A program made the position numbers and the translations under genes. This document shows, piece after piece, positions 24,401-31,848 of a stretch of 50,897 nt of DNA. This DNA comes from an uncultured Clostridia bacterium (lineage in GTDB: Bacteria > Bacillota > Clostridia > Christensenellales > CAG-314). The number at the start of each line of letters is the position of its first letter. The first letter of the stretch is position 1. Under the pieces are notes generated by a model, which saw only the letters and a program-made list of their open reading frames with translations, had not been told where the DNA came from and did not search any database. The stretch is from positions 1 to 50,897 of the forward strand of contig CANPXV010000010.1 in NCBI GenBank assembly GCA_947586855.1, given 5' to 3'.

Positions 24401-26227
24401 TCCTGGACGTACGACAAGCAATTCCACCTTTCCGATCAAACGGATTGTGTGGAAGTGTGCGACGACACCACGCTGTGCGATCTCGAACAAATCAGTATCA
24501 GCTGGACATACTGGTCGCCCACTGCAGTTAACGCAGGACTGCACAAAATGGGTCCAATGGACAGCACGGCAGAAATCAAGTACGAAATCTCCATCATAAA
24601 AACACTGTATGGCGCCAACCGCACCTCCAACTACGAGATCACCGACAAAGTGCAGGGCAGCCAAGTCGAAGTGGTGCGCCGCAATGTCACGATAGACCCC
24701 ACAGGAGAGTGGGACCGCATCTACAACGGCAAAACCATCACCTTCGAGGAAAACTTTGCTGTTTTGCCCGCCGACGACACCCAAGGCCTGCTGGACGGGC
24801 ACTATATCACGGCGAACTTTGCGCACAACACGTCCGATGTCGGCACCTACACCCCCAAGAGGGCCATTTCTCCCACCGCAAGCGAGGGCAAAATTGTCTA
24901 TTTCTACGAGATCATCGAGTACGTCAGAGATACCGAAATCGACGTAATCGACAACTACAACATAGTGGACAACATCAGCGACAAAAAGACCTTCACCATC
25001 TCCCGCCGTCCCATCACGGTGGACAGATCTCCCTACTACGAGTGGGATTGGGAGTACAACGCCGAGTGCAACATCGATTCAGGCTACTTCTCAATTGCCG
25101 ATGGCAGCACAGGCGTCGACTATCAGTACATACAAATCGACTTCTCGCAGCGGCCCAACAAAGCAGGCACCCACTTTGCCCGCAACGCCAATTTGCAGCA
25201 GGATTTCAGCGGCGATGACTTGGTGTACACAATTGCCATCTACGACAGCTGGAACTCCCTCAACGTCACCGACAACTACGACATCACCGACAACGTGGAC
25301 GGTACCTCTTTCGAGATAGCCAAGTACCGCATCACGATTATCACCGACTCTCGCACTTGGGTGTACAACCAAGACTACACAATCTATTCCGAAGGTGGCT
25401 ATTCCATCGCCAACGGCAGAGGTTTTCTTCCCGGCCACAATCCCGAATACACCCCCACCCAGCTGTTCGACATCACCGACACGGCCGATTCGCCCGTCTA
25501 TATCGACAACGAGTTCAACAACTTCCGCATTGTCAGTGGCTGGGAGGACGACGTCACCAACAACTACGATATAACCTGGCGCAACGGCACATTGCGCATC
25601 AAAACGCCGATAGTGGTGCGTATCTACACCGTCAACAAAACCTACGACGGTCAGGGCGTAAAGCTCACTTCCGATAACTATCGTGTCGAAAAACGTCCGC
25701 CCGACATCCGCAAGCAGGATATCGAACTCAACCTTGTCTACAACGAGATGACCAGGCCGGGCACTGTCAGTCTGGAAGATTTTTCCAACGCCAACGTCGC
25801 CTACAACAGCTATCAAGGCAACACCATGTACTTCTATGGCGAACCCGACCGCCCCGACAATGCGGCGATAACAGTGCACAACTGCACCGACGGCGTGTGC
25901 GGTATCCAACTGCTTTGCGGCAGCCAGACCGTCATCAGGATCAACAAGCGCAACATCACGCTGCGGCCCGTTTCCGCCAAGGAAATCTGGGGCGAGGGCA
26001 AGTTTATACAGGGCAGCTATCAAGTTTCGGGCAAGTTGGCCCTGGGCGAGTACCTCAAAGTGGAAATGTCCGTGCTGTACTACTACATGCCGTCGATAGA
26101 AAACACTGTTGTAAGTTTCAGCGTTCTCAACAGCAATGGCGAGGACCTCACAAACGAGTGCTACAACGTAACCGTTTCCGGTGCAAAGGCCACGCTCAGC
26201 TGGATAAACTATCCCTACACCTATTGA
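18464..26227 (+). CDS. Giant MBG/YDG-repeat surface protein, 2,587 aa
   Basis: After a basic N-terminus and one membrane helix (about residues 24-46, LLILSAAILLVVSTGTLMGI), almost the whole protein is a chain of roughly 25 beta-rich MBG/YDG-type units of 85-100 residues. Each typically opens with (R/K)x(V/I)T and a (T/V)YDG or FTYDA box (SKVYDGTPL, EFTYDAQSHTF) and ends with DVTxNYxIxxxYGTVxI. Three successive units near 20715-21560 are near-copies, and a 177-residue block is duplicated at 21561 and 22092. No LPXTG sorting signal or C-terminal anchor is visible, so it probably stays tethered by its N-terminal helix, forming a long extracytoplasmic fibre. It follows the 27-residue-repeat protein by 46 bases (AAAGG ribosome-binding site) and is the last gene of the run. 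Confidence 0.85.
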   Translation: MLYQEYKAKLAKRQRLIERLWKFRLLILSAAILLVVSTGTLMGIKGMSYAFEAPAKILYGQSYTPSSSCIFGEVSYEYRKVGDEHWTDQCPIYAGSYQCRTVTTSVFGTKRTGSAHNFEIAPTELNVVVYGSDLQYGAEPVFHGDTSYGDRVMVSNYTLQHSAQSDEILVCFDSQDVTVVNSADEDVTDSYIVGTEQKALHAQLRPVTLTMPTLSVEYDGQAHAADVAAVQADGLLPKHRVEATFQSFTEAGTYPNQRLPLQEGGPDYRIVEDEGDSIVDRTYMYNVDWRSGSVEISKRKIIVGASLQPIVYDGAEHVYRECNLLEGTTLADGQDFRITDFCSGTDVGSYTPITNGRIAVYEGEKNVTSNYDITRRFDPMVISKRPVTLCTADAEFTYDSAEHSFADVTTLSNTPLASGHSLDVAPFVVTNANEQGYVNAPACQIVDADGRIVTSNYQITDRFGTVVVHKRPITVATVSHEFWYSGLDNVPSSDLGEIVNGDALLPPNDAMQLSYDGLTMVNANEQGYTNKPVVTIFNADRQDITSLNYVLSYADELGKIVVHKRNLSIATQSDTFVYNAEEQFAEGYDVAPYDENGNGLALGHNLQVQTHTAIKNFSDSGKPNELTFVVQDGNGNDVSANYNQSLTYGTLSVDKATISVRTDDAEKVYDGAPFEHFSVTVDGLVHDESWVLSDITHGELPIDCTSQPVSNSFSFTLHLWDGEQDEDVTENYNVVSALQSVTYGSLTITQRSVTFTMQTGEFTYDAQSHTFEEIAVSGHSDDFGNGLVHGHKLQSVTFRYFADVVDTAPDNNTPISTGIILDGEGHDVTANYIITWHYGTVTVLPRPVTFTTQTAQFTYNALPHTYNEIEVSGHSDDLGDGLVQGHKLQGVEFRSFTNVADTSDSNNYPLSAGDILDGEGNDVAANYIITWHYGTVTVLPRPVTFTTQTAQFTYDAQPHTFEEIAVSGHSDDFGSGLVQEHTLQGVEFRSFINVADTSDLNNAPLYSGNISDGAGNYVDANYDITWRHGTVTIDKRPVTLSTDSVTVTYRGKQGFDFSSLMPSDGSIADSDSLEVTPLHLWQATEGPVVNAPTYDIVRSGVSQLDNYNISKSFGEIVIERLVVDIDMSVEIGGRPLTFTYDAQPHTFLPLEANFVKGNFAEGDTPNYINFLVDIVNAGTYNPDLKVQVLCDGEDVTSNYDISITKAAVTIDKRPVTLSTDSVTVTYRGKQGYDFNEINATGGLPAEPAIAAGDILDVTPLHLWQATEEPIAYAPTYDITRDGVSQLGNYNISESFGEIVIERLKVEIDMSVQIDGRPLTFTYDAQPHSFLPLDGNFVQGDFAEGDTPNYIDFLVNIVDAGTYSPNLDVQVHCDGDDVTSNYNISVMSATVTIEKRPLALQTTNKDVFYSGQSNLPTTVSEAFLFVDGALQGRDELRFDYGRQTMVDANEDGYVNNPSFNIVRDGVNQDDNYEVNVQSYGNIVVRKRKIDFQIDDISLGYNGKLQGKTDSTELIKYSWYGEVEQGFCVANGSDHTFIVSNSAEYKDCGDYDMVCSWKVLDGSGADVSKNYNFIPHDKTTPQLHITQRSLTFTVHGDSKVYDGTPLTCNKIDVGGLVDDPQHTIKYNITETLPSLTDVNVDGILNKFAFEFTVTDEEGYDVTRNYAADWDSSVYGTLSVTPYGLTVSPAPDWGWTYDATCHLDWQKSFVVSNTAGGDQPLPNGMRLSITFSNIVNAGGYYAVWSDESVSPSTQAEDTFLYSFKVYLGDEDVTRNFVFTDNVRDQYLNVLHRKIRMITGSGEFEYDGDPHSVEEIVGDNLVKGHHLDTSSIAFPSYTDVRQSSTENNKPTWETVIVDSDGNDVTRNYSVGFNYGTVTILPRPITVTTRSAEFVYDSTVHKEYNTCKVTSDKQLVQGHKLVSTYGDGYCFANDVPYTNAWTSLRIENADKQDVTSNYEITPVYGQIKINKRPITVRLKADALLSWTYDKQFHLSDQTDCVEVCDDTTLCDLEQISISWTYWSPTAVNAGLHKMGPMDSTAEIKYEISIIKTLYGANRTSNYEITDKVQGSQVEVVRRNVTIDPTGEWDRIYNGKTITFEENFAVLPADDTQGLLDGHYITANFAHNTSDVGTYTPKRAISPTASEGKIVYFYEIIEYVRDTEIDVIDNYNIVDNISDKKTFTISRRPITVDRSPYYEWDWEYNAECNIDSGYFSIADGSTGVDYQYIQIDFSQRPNKAGTHFARNANLQQDFSGDDLVYTIAIYDSWNSLNVTDNYDITDNVDGTSFEIAKYRITIITDSRTWVYNQDYTIYSEGGYSIANGRGFLPGHNPEYTPTQLFDITDTADSPVYIDNEFNNFRIVSGWEDDVTNNYDITWRNGTLRIKTPIVVRIYTVNKTYDGQGVKLTSDNYRVEKRPPDIRKQDIELNLVYNEMTRPGTVSLEDFSNANVAYNSYQGNTMYFYGEPDRPDNAAITVHNCTDGVCGIQLLCGSQTVIRINKRNITLRPVSAKEIWGEGKFIQGSYQVSGKLALGEYLKVEMSVLYYYMPSIENTVVSFSVLNSNGEDLTNECYNVTVSGAKATLSWINYPYTY
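20715..21560 (+). repeat. Three near-identical MBG units (about 285 bp period)
   Basis: Bases from 20951 (encoding ANYIITWHYGTVTVLPRPVT) recur almost unchanged 285 bases later at 21236, and the preceding unit (from about 20715) shares FTYDAQSHTFEEIAVSGHSD. Conservation at the DNA level, including silent sites, indicates recent expansion or gene conversion. Confidence 0.8.
21561..22622 (+). repeat. Recent 531-bp tandem duplication within the giant gene
   Basis: The block starting at 21561 (ACAAGCGTCCCGTCACGC falls in both copies) repeats in frame 531 bases later at 22092. Each copy encodes 177 residues, comprising two MBG-like units. Both contain RPVTLSTDSVTVTYRGKQG, VTPLHLWQATE and FAEGDTPNYI. 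Confidence 0.8.
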
Positions 26228-26291
26228 TACCCGTCGCCCATCTGTTTGCCTGTTTTCCCGCAAAAAATTGCGTAATTTGCCTTGCGTACAG

Positions 26292-26320
26292 TTGCCCGCT
26301 TGGCACGGCAGTGGTATAAT
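26292..26320 (+). promoter_or_regulatory. Promoter of the small membrane protein gene
   Basis: TTGCCC (26292-26297) and TATAAT (26315-26320) are 17 bases apart, with a TGN extension upstream of the -10 box. This separates the gene at 26354 from the giant repeat protein gene. Confidence 0.75.
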
Positions 26321-26353
26321 AGGTGTACAAAAACTTGCAAGGAGAAAAGTTTT

Positions 26354-26683
26354 ATGTCAAAAAAATCAGAAACCACAACCAACTATTCTGTCGTAAAAAC
26401 CACCGCCTTTTGGGGGATAATCATTTCCGGCATTGCGGGTATCATCACCTTTGTGATACAGTGCCTCGTCAAGTGGAACGTCATCAGCGGTGCAGGCTCC
26501 GTGCTGGGCACAGTGATAGGCGTGCTCAACCTCATTGCCAATCTGGCGCTGTTTGTAAGCGTATTTTTGGCGGCGTATGCCCACTCCAAGAGCGTCGGCA
26601 AATCACTGAGAGTGCTGTTTTGGATATTCGCCGTGTTGGCATTGCTGTCCATTTTGGGCTTCAACCTGCTCAGCATGTTCTAA
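26354..26683 (+). CDS. Small three-helix membrane protein
   Basis: The start at 26354 follows AAGGAGAAAAG. The 109-residue product has a basic, polar N-terminus (MSKKSETTTNYS) and three hydrophobic spans: WGIIISGIAGIITFVIQCLV, a long one in VIGVLNLIANLALFVSVFLA, and LFWIFAVLALLSILGFNLL. No family is recognised. It has its own promoter and terminator and so is probably independent of the AAA+/MBG genes before it and the GH31 gene after it. Confidence 0.7.
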   Translation: MSKKSETTTNYSVVKTTAFWGIIISGIAGIITFVIQCLVKWNVISGAGSVLGTVIGVLNLIANLALFVSVFLAAYAHSKSVGKSLRVLFWIFAVLALLSILGFNLLSMF

Positions 26684-26710
26684 AAAGGCTTTGTGCAACA
26701 CAGTCGGATG

Positions 26711-26736
26711 CGCTCCTCCGTGCGAGGAGCGTTTTT
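26711..26736 (+). terminator. Intrinsic terminator
   Basis: CGCTCCTC (26711-26718) and GAGGAGCG (26724-26731) form an 8-bp GC-rich stem with a five-base loop and a T5 tail. It closes the 26354 transcript. Confidence 0.85.
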
Positions 26737-26769
26737 CTTTGCCCTGCGAGTTCCGTGCCTTATCTTTTT

Positions 26770-26793
26770 CCTACCCGCCTCACCGGCGAGGTG
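26770..26793 (+). repeat. REP-like element, copy 1
   Basis: The 24 bases CCTACCCGCC-T-CACCGGCGAGGTG recur with one mismatch in inverted orientation at 28877-28900, so copies flank the GH31 gene. The core contains the imperfect palindrome CACC-GGCGA-GGTG. A third site is the tandem array at 48465-48515. Confidence 0.75.
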
Positions 26794-26816
26794 GCCTATG
26801 TTTGCTCACAAAGGCA

Positions 26817-26845
26817 TTGATTTCCACATAAATTTATTGTATAAT
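26817..26845 (+). promoter_or_regulatory. Promoter of the GH31 gene
   Basis: TTGATT (26817-26822) and TATAAT (26840-26845) have a 17-base spacer. The ATG at 26877 is about 25 bases from the expected start of transcription, preceded by a GGGGG ribosome-binding site. Confidence 0.8.
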
Positions 26846-26876
26846 AAAGAAAATATCATCGCAACGGGGGCACATC

Positions 26877-28832
26877 ATGACAAAGCAGGCAATTTTCGAC
26901 GCACCGCAGCAGGTAATTTTCGGCACGCCCATGGATACGGGCGCATTGGTTCAGCAGGTGCAGCAGGCGGACAGCCTCCGCCATTGGCAGGTGGAGCAGG
27001 GCAACAAGCTCACATTTCGCTGCGATCTTTCCCCCGCCGACATCGTGTACGGCTTGGGAGAGCAGGTGCGCAGCATCAACAAGCGTGGCGGCCGATACGT
27101 CAGCTACAACACGGATAACCCCCACCACACGGACGACATGCCCTCGCTGTACGGCTCGCACAACTTGCTGATAGTGGATTGTGCCACCCCATTCGGCGCA
27201 TTTTTCGATACCCCGGGCAAGGTCATCTTCGAGGTGGATTGGCAAAACAGCGGCCAAATCGTCGTCACTTGCCCCAAAGACGTGAGCGTGGTGGAGCTGT
27301 TCGGCGACAGCCCCTACGATATCGCCAAGCAGTTTTTGCACCTTATCGGGCGCAGTTTCATACCGCCGCTGTGGGCGTTTGGATTCGGCCAGAGCCGCTG
27401 GGGCTACAAAAACCAGCGTGATCTGGACAGCGTCGCCGAGGGCTACCGAGGCAACGGCATGCCGCTGGATTGGATATGTATGGATATCGACTACATGGAC
27501 AGGTACATCGATTTCACCGTCAATGCCAAGCGCTTTCCCGATCTGGCGGCCTATGCTGCCAAGATGAAGCAAAAGGGCATACGTCTTGTACCCATCATCG
27601 ACGCAGGCGTCAAGATAGAGCCGGGCAACCCCACCTACGACGAAGGCATAGCCAAAGGCTACTTTTGCACCAACAAGGAGGGCAAGCCTTTCAAGGCGGC
27701 CGTGTGGCCGGGCATGACGCACTTTCCCGATTTCTTCCAGCCGCAGTGCCGCAGCTGGTTCGGCAACGAGTATCGCAAGCTGACGGATCTGGGCATCGAG
27801 GGCTTTTGGAACGATATGAACGAACCTGCCATCTTTTACAGCGAGTACACGGGGGTGCTCAACGCTCTCACGCCGCCCCCAAGCGACGACTCCGCCAAGG
27901 AAAGCAACGCCTACAAGGACTATCGCAATTTCTACCACAACATCAACGGCCAACGGGTGCTGCACGACGACGTGCACAATCTTTACGGTGCGCTGATGAC
28001 CCGTGCCGCAAGCGAGCAGCTGGACAAGCAGCTGGACCGCCGCTTTTTGCTGTTCAGCCGCTCGTCCTATGTGGGTGCTCACCGCTACGGCGGCATCTGG
28101 ACGGGCGACAACGCCTCCGATTGGGATCACCTTGTGCGCAACGTCAGGATGATGCCCTCCCTCAACATGGTGGGCTTTTTGTACAGCGGCGCCGACACGG
28201 GCGGCTTTGGCGGCAACTGCGGCCGAGAGCTTTTGTTGCGGTGGTTGGCTTTTTCCACCTTTACGCCCCTCATGCGCAATCACACGGCGGTGCTCACCCG
28301 TCGACAGGAGTGCTATCGCTATGCGGGCACGCAGGATTTTTGCGACATATTGTCTCTGCGCTATCGTTTGCTGCCCTATATCTATTCGGAGTTTGTCAAG
28401 GCGGCACTGCACGGCGACATGTACATCAAGCCGCTTGCCTTCGAGTACGACGACGAACGCTCAAAGCAGGTGGATGACCAGCTGCTGGTGGGCGAAAGTA
28501 TCATGATTGCACCCGTGGTGGAAAAGGGCGCTTCGGGCCGTTTTGTCTGGCTGCCCGAGGAGATGACCGAGGTGCGCTACAACGGCAAAAACTTCTCCTG
28601 CGAGCAGATCCCCAAGGGTTTGCGCCGCATAGATGTCAAACTGAATGAGGTGGTGTTCTACATCCGCCCCAACAAGTGCGTGCCCGTCACCAAGGCGGCC
28701 ATCTGCACCGATTTATCGGACCTTGCCGACGTCACATTGTTGGGCACGGGCAGTCAATATCGTCAGTACATCGACGACGGCTTCACCAAGGACGTGACCG
28801 AATCCAACATCGTCATAGTGTACAAGAAATAG
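26877..28832 (+). CDS. GH31 alpha-glucosidase
   Basis: The 651-residue enzyme has the GH31 layout: an N-terminal beta-sandwich (1 to about 155), a catalytic barrel starting at PPLWAFGFGQSRWGYKN, and C-terminal beta domains. The nucleophile Asp lies in GFWNDMNEPAIF and the acid/base Asp in WTGDNASDWDHL. Substrate-pocket motifs such as the MDIDYMD stretch are intact. There is no signal peptide, so it acts in the cytosol, probably releasing glucose from alpha-1,4 or 1,6-linked oligosaccharides produced by the glycogen genes about 1.5 kb downstream. Size is typical of the shorter bacterial alpha-glucosidases. It is a single-gene unit between its own promoter and the terminator at 28912. Exact linkage preference cannot be read from sequence. 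Confidence 0.93.
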   Translation: MTKQAIFDAPQQVIFGTPMDTGALVQQVQQADSLRHWQVEQGNKLTFRCDLSPADIVYGLGEQVRSINKRGGRYVSYNTDNPHHTDDMPSLYGSHNLLIVDCATPFGAFFDTPGKVIFEVDWQNSGQIVVTCPKDVSVVELFGDSPYDIAKQFLHLIGRSFIPPLWAFGFGQSRWGYKNQRDLDSVAEGYRGNGMPLDWICMDIDYMDRYIDFTVNAKRFPDLAAYAAKMKQKGIRLVPIIDAGVKIEPGNPTYDEGIAKGYFCTNKEGKPFKAAVWPGMTHFPDFFQPQCRSWFGNEYRKLTDLGIEGFWNDMNEPAIFYSEYTGVLNALTPPPSDDSAKESNAYKDYRNFYHNINGQRVLHDDVHNLYGALMTRAASEQLDKQLDRRFLLFSRSSYVGAHRYGGIWTGDNASDWDHLVRNVRMMPSLNMVGFLYSGADTGGFGGNCGRELLLRWLAFSTFTPLMRNHTAVLTRRQECYRYAGTQDFCDILSLRYRLLPYIYSEFVKAALHGDMYIKPLAFEYDDERSKQVDDQLLVGESIMIAPVVEKGASGRFVWLPEEMTEVRYNGKNFSCEQIPKGLRRIDVKLNEVVFYIRPNKCVPVTKAAICTDLSDLADVTLLGTGSQYRQYIDDGFTKDVTESNIVIVYKK

Positions 28833-28876
28833 CTGTTTAACAGCACAAAAAACGTCCCCTAATGCCTCAACATGCA

Positions 28877-28900
28877 CACCTCGCCGGTGGGGCGGGTAGG
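28877..28900 (-). repeat. REP-like element, copy 2 (inverted)
   Basis: Reverse-complement copy of 26770-26793 with one mismatch in 24 bases. Placed just after the GH31 stop and before its terminator. Confidence 0.75.
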
Positions 28901-28911
28901 GGAAATATTAA

Positions 28912-28942
28912 GCACTCGTCGTTGACGAGTGCATATTTTTTT
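28912..28942 (+). terminator. Intrinsic terminator of the GH31 gene
   Basis: GCACTCGTC (28912-28920) and GACGAGTGC (28924-28932) form a perfect 9-bp stem with a GTT loop, followed by ATATTTTTTT. The 150 bases beyond it are AT-rich and hold no gene. Confidence 0.88.
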
Positions 28943-29095
28943 GAGAAATTTTTTTATTGTATTTAGTATGTTTTATTAAAGTTTGTTGTTTTGAAATTTT
29001 ATTCTTTTTTGTGAAAAAATTTTTAATTGTCCACCCTGACGCCCAATTTTCACATACCAATTTTTTGTTGGTCGCAGCGCAGGAGACAGACGTTG

Positions 29096-30016
29096 TCACT
29101 GCCGTTTGTTGCGATGTTTTTCCACAAGGTGTGGCACCAGCTCCACCAGCACAACGGCGCCCACAACCAGCACGCCGCCCACGGCCGTTTGCCACAAAAA
29201 CGGCTCCATACCCACCAGCATGGATAGCACCGCCCCCACGGGCGACTCGCAGGACATGATGAGCGATGTCTCCGACGGCGACAGGTGCACCTGCGCAAAC
29301 GTCTGCGCATAGTAGGCAAACGCCGTGCCGCCCAGCACCACAATGGCCAGCCGCCAGATGTCGTAGCCTGCGTCGATGTGCAGCGAGGCGTAGTGTTTGC
29401 TTTCAAAGATGAGCGTATATGCCACAAAAAACACTGCCGCCCAGGCCACCTGCCAAAAAGTCAGCTGCACAAAATCCGTTTTGTTGCGTTTCAGGGCAAA
29501 GTCCGCCCACACGATCTGCAAGGCAAAGGTAAGCGCACTTGCCAGCGTGATGAGGTCTCCCTTCCAGGAGGCGCCCTTGTTGCTGCCCGTGGTGTTGAGC
29601 AACAACAATCCGCCGATAGCCATTGCTGCCCCCACAAACACCGACCAATGCGGTCGCCTGCGATAGACCGCCCAGGCGATAAAGGGCACCAGCACAATGT
29701 AGAATGCGGTAAAAAACCCGCTGTGCGATGGCGAAGTGTACTTCATGCCCACCAGCTGGCACAAAAATCCCACAAAAAGCAGCGCTCCGCCCACACTGCC
29801 GTACAGCAGCGTCGCTTTGGTGAACCGTATGCGTCTGTTGAACACCGCCAGCAGGCACAATGCGGATATGCCAAATCGCAGGGCATTGAGCAGCGACGGC
29901 GTATTGCCAAAGGAGCCCAGCAGTTGTGCGTTCAGCACAAAACCGGCGCCCCAAAACAACGCCACGACGCTCAACATTATCAACCCCACAAGGTGCATTT
30001 TTTTGCCAGATTGCAT
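29096..30016 (-). CDS. EamA/DMT-family transporter
   Basis: The 306-residue protein has about ten membrane helices arranged as two EamA repeats. Typical signatures include ALFWGAGFVLNAQLL near the start, AFYIVLVPFIAWAVYRRRP at the end of the first half, and QTFAQVHLSPSETSLIMSCE in the second half. Members of the drug/metabolite transporter superfamily export amino acids or other small metabolites; the substrate cannot be deduced. The start ATG is preceded only by a weak CAGGT site. A good promoter lies about 150 bases upstream on the same strand, leaving an unusually long untranslated leader. It is divergent from the glycogen operon. Confidence 0.88.
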   Translation of the reverse strand: MQSGKKMHLVGLIMLSVVALFWGAGFVLNAQLLGSFGNTPSLLNALRFGISALCLLAVFNRRIRFTKATLLYGSVGGALLFVGFLCQLVGMKYTSPSHSGFFTAFYIVLVPFIAWAVYRRRPHWSVFVGAAMAIGGLLLLNTTGSNKGASWKGDLITLASALTFALQIVWADFALKRNKTDFVQLTFWQVAWAAVFFVAYTLIFESKHYASLHIDAGYDIWRLAIVVLGGTAFAYYAQTFAQVHLSPSETSLIMSCESPVGAVLSMLVGMEPFLWQTAVGGVLVVGAVVLVELVPHLVEKHRNKRQ

Positions 30017-30158
30017 ATTTTACCTGATTTTTGCCCGATATGCCCCTAAGATAACAAAACGGCAAACTAAAATATTAGTCTGTCGTTGCTTGGCCGAGGC
30101 GAATGGACACGGGATTTCTCCCACATTGCCAACGGGTATTCTGTTTTATTACACTCAA
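30017..30158 (-). other. Long leader of the EamA transporter transcript
   Basis: About 135 bases separate the predicted transcription start (near 30152) from the start codon. The leader has GC-rich blocks that could fold, but I do not recognise a known riboswitch class in it. Confidence 0.3.
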
Positions 30159-30187
30159 ATTATATGCCAAACGTCGTCATTTGTCAA
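30159..30187 (-). promoter_or_regulatory. Promoter of the EamA transporter gene
   Basis: Read on the minus strand, TTGACA (30187-30182) and TATAAT (30164-30159) are 17 bases apart, a perfect consensus promoter. Confidence 0.85.
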
Positions 30188-30303
30188 CCGATTGCGGCCT
30201 GATTTGTCCGATTTGTCCATATTCTCAACCGTGTTTTACGGCGCTGCCGGCGGGTCAAAAGGCGTCCTTTGCCAATTATTTTCGGATAGTTTATTTCAAA
30301 TAA

Positions 30304-30332
30304 TTGCTTTTAATCAAAGATAATGCTAAAAT
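30304..30332 (+). promoter_or_regulatory. Promoter of the glycogen-degradation operon
   Basis: TTGCTT (30304-30309) and TAAAAT (30327-30332) have a 17-base spacer. The next four genes are packed with almost no gaps and no internal terminator, so this promoter probably serves them all. Confidence 0.7.
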
Positions 30333-30372
30333 GTATTCTGTGCAAGTATGCACGCATATTTCAGGAGTTTTC

Positions 30373-31845
30373 ATGAGAACAAGCGGTATTTTGTTACATA
30401 TCACCTCGCTGCCCGGCGCAAGCGGCGTCGGCACCCTTGCCGAGGCGGACAGATTTATCCAATTTTTGCAGAGAGCCAAGCAACGTTATTGGCAGATCCT
30501 GCCCATCACACCCACCGATTTTGTCAATTCTCCCTATGCCTCGCCCTCGGCGTTTGCCGGCAACACGCTGGTCATCGACGCCGAGCAGTTGTGCAGTCAG
30601 GGATTGATCGGCACGGAGACCTTGCTCGCCTCCAAGCACGCCCGAGGCAACGACTACGGTTATGCCATACAGCACAAGGAGGCCATTCTGCGAGAGGCTT
30701 TTGCCAACTTTGTCAAGCACAATCCCCCTGCCGACTACGCCGATTTTTGCGAGCGCAACAGCTATTGGCTGGGCGATTATGCACTGTTTTGCGCCCTCAA
30801 AAAGCACTTTGACGGCAAATCCTGGTTAGAGTGGCCCGACGAGGACGTCCGCATGCGCAAGCCGCAGGCGTTGGAGCGCTACTCGCAGATGCTCTCCGAC
30901 GAGGTGGACTACGTCATCTTTTGCCAATACGTTTTCGACGCCCAATGGAAGCAATTCCGCAGCAAGTTGGCCGCCGCAGGCATACGCCTCATTGGCGATA
31001 TCCCCATCTATGTGGCGTACGACTCGGCCGATGTCTGGGCCCACTCGGAGCTGTTCGACCTAACGCCCGACCGCCGTCCCAATTGGGTGGCAGGCGTCCC
31101 GCCCGATTATTTCAGCGCCGACGGCCAATTGTGGGGCAATCCCCTGTACGATTGGGAGGCCATGCGCAAGGACAAATTTAGCTGGTGGACCAAGCGTGTG
31201 GGCAAGTGCGCCGAGCTGATGGACGTGCTGCGTATCGACCATTTCAGGGCGTTTGACAGCTACTACGCCATCAAATACGGCGAGGCCACCGCACGACGGG
31301 GCCATTGGCGCAAGGGCATAGGCTACGATTTCCTCAAACACATTCAGGACAGCTTTCCTCAACTCACCATTATTGCAGAGGACTTGGGCGACATCCCCAA
31401 AAGCGTGTTGGAGCTGCGTGACAAATGTGGCTTGGCGGGTATGAAGGTGGTGCAATTTGCCTTCGACGGCAACCCGTCCAACGCCTTTTTGCCGCAAAAT
31501 TTCGAGACGCATTGCGTGGCTTACCTCGGCACGCACGACAACGACACCACGGTGGGTTGGTGGGATAGCCTCACCGAGCAGCAGCGTCAAACGGTGCTGA
31601 ATATGACGGGGCTGGACAGCGGCGAGCACATATCGCTTGAACTCATCAAAATTTTGGCACAAAGCCGTGCGGAAATGGTCATTTACAGCATGCAGGACAT
31701 CGCCGAAAACGGCACCGAGCAGCGCATGAACATTCCAGGCACGCTTGGCTGCTGGAAGTATATGGCCAAACGGGGAGATTTTTCCCTCAAAAACGCCAAA
31801 TGGCTGGCCGAGCTGACCGTCGGCGCAAACAGAATGGAGGATTGA
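30373..31845 (+). CDS. malQ: 4-alpha-glucanotransferase (amylomaltase)
   Basis: An open frame extends upstream to 30304, but that part overlaps the promoter. The ATG at 30373 follows CAGGAG and gives the canonical family start MRTSGILLHITSLPG (490 residues, normal for GH77). Catalytic blocks are visible: the nucleophile region VLRIDHFRAF, the acid/base region IIAEDLGDIP, and GTHDNDTTVGW. It disproportionates maltodextrins by transferring glucan segments, in the cytosol. It is the first gene of malQ-glgB-glgP-GH13, with three bases to glgB and GGAGG near its own end for that gene. The set handles the short chains left by phosphorylase action on glycogen. Confidence 0.96.
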   Translation: MRTSGILLHITSLPGASGVGTLAEADRFIQFLQRAKQRYWQILPITPTDFVNSPYASPSAFAGNTLVIDAEQLCSQGLIGTETLLASKHARGNDYGYAIQHKEAILREAFANFVKHNPPADYADFCERNSYWLGDYALFCALKKHFDGKSWLEWPDEDVRMRKPQALERYSQMLSDEVDYVIFCQYVFDAQWKQFRSKLAAAGIRLIGDIPIYVAYDSADVWAHSELFDLTPDRRPNWVAGVPPDYFSADGQLWGNPLYDWEAMRKDKFSWWTKRVGKCAELMDVLRIDHFRAFDSYYAIKYGEATARRGHWRKGIGYDFLKHIQDSFPQLTIIAEDLGDIPKSVLELRDKCGLAGMKVVQFAFDGNPSNAFLPQNFETHCVAYLGTHDNDTTVGWWDSLTEQQRQTVLNMTGLDSGEHISLELIKILAQSRAEMVIYSMQDIAENGTEQRMNIPGTLGCWKYMAKRGDFSLKNAKWLAELTVGANRMED

Positions 31846-31848
31846 CAA

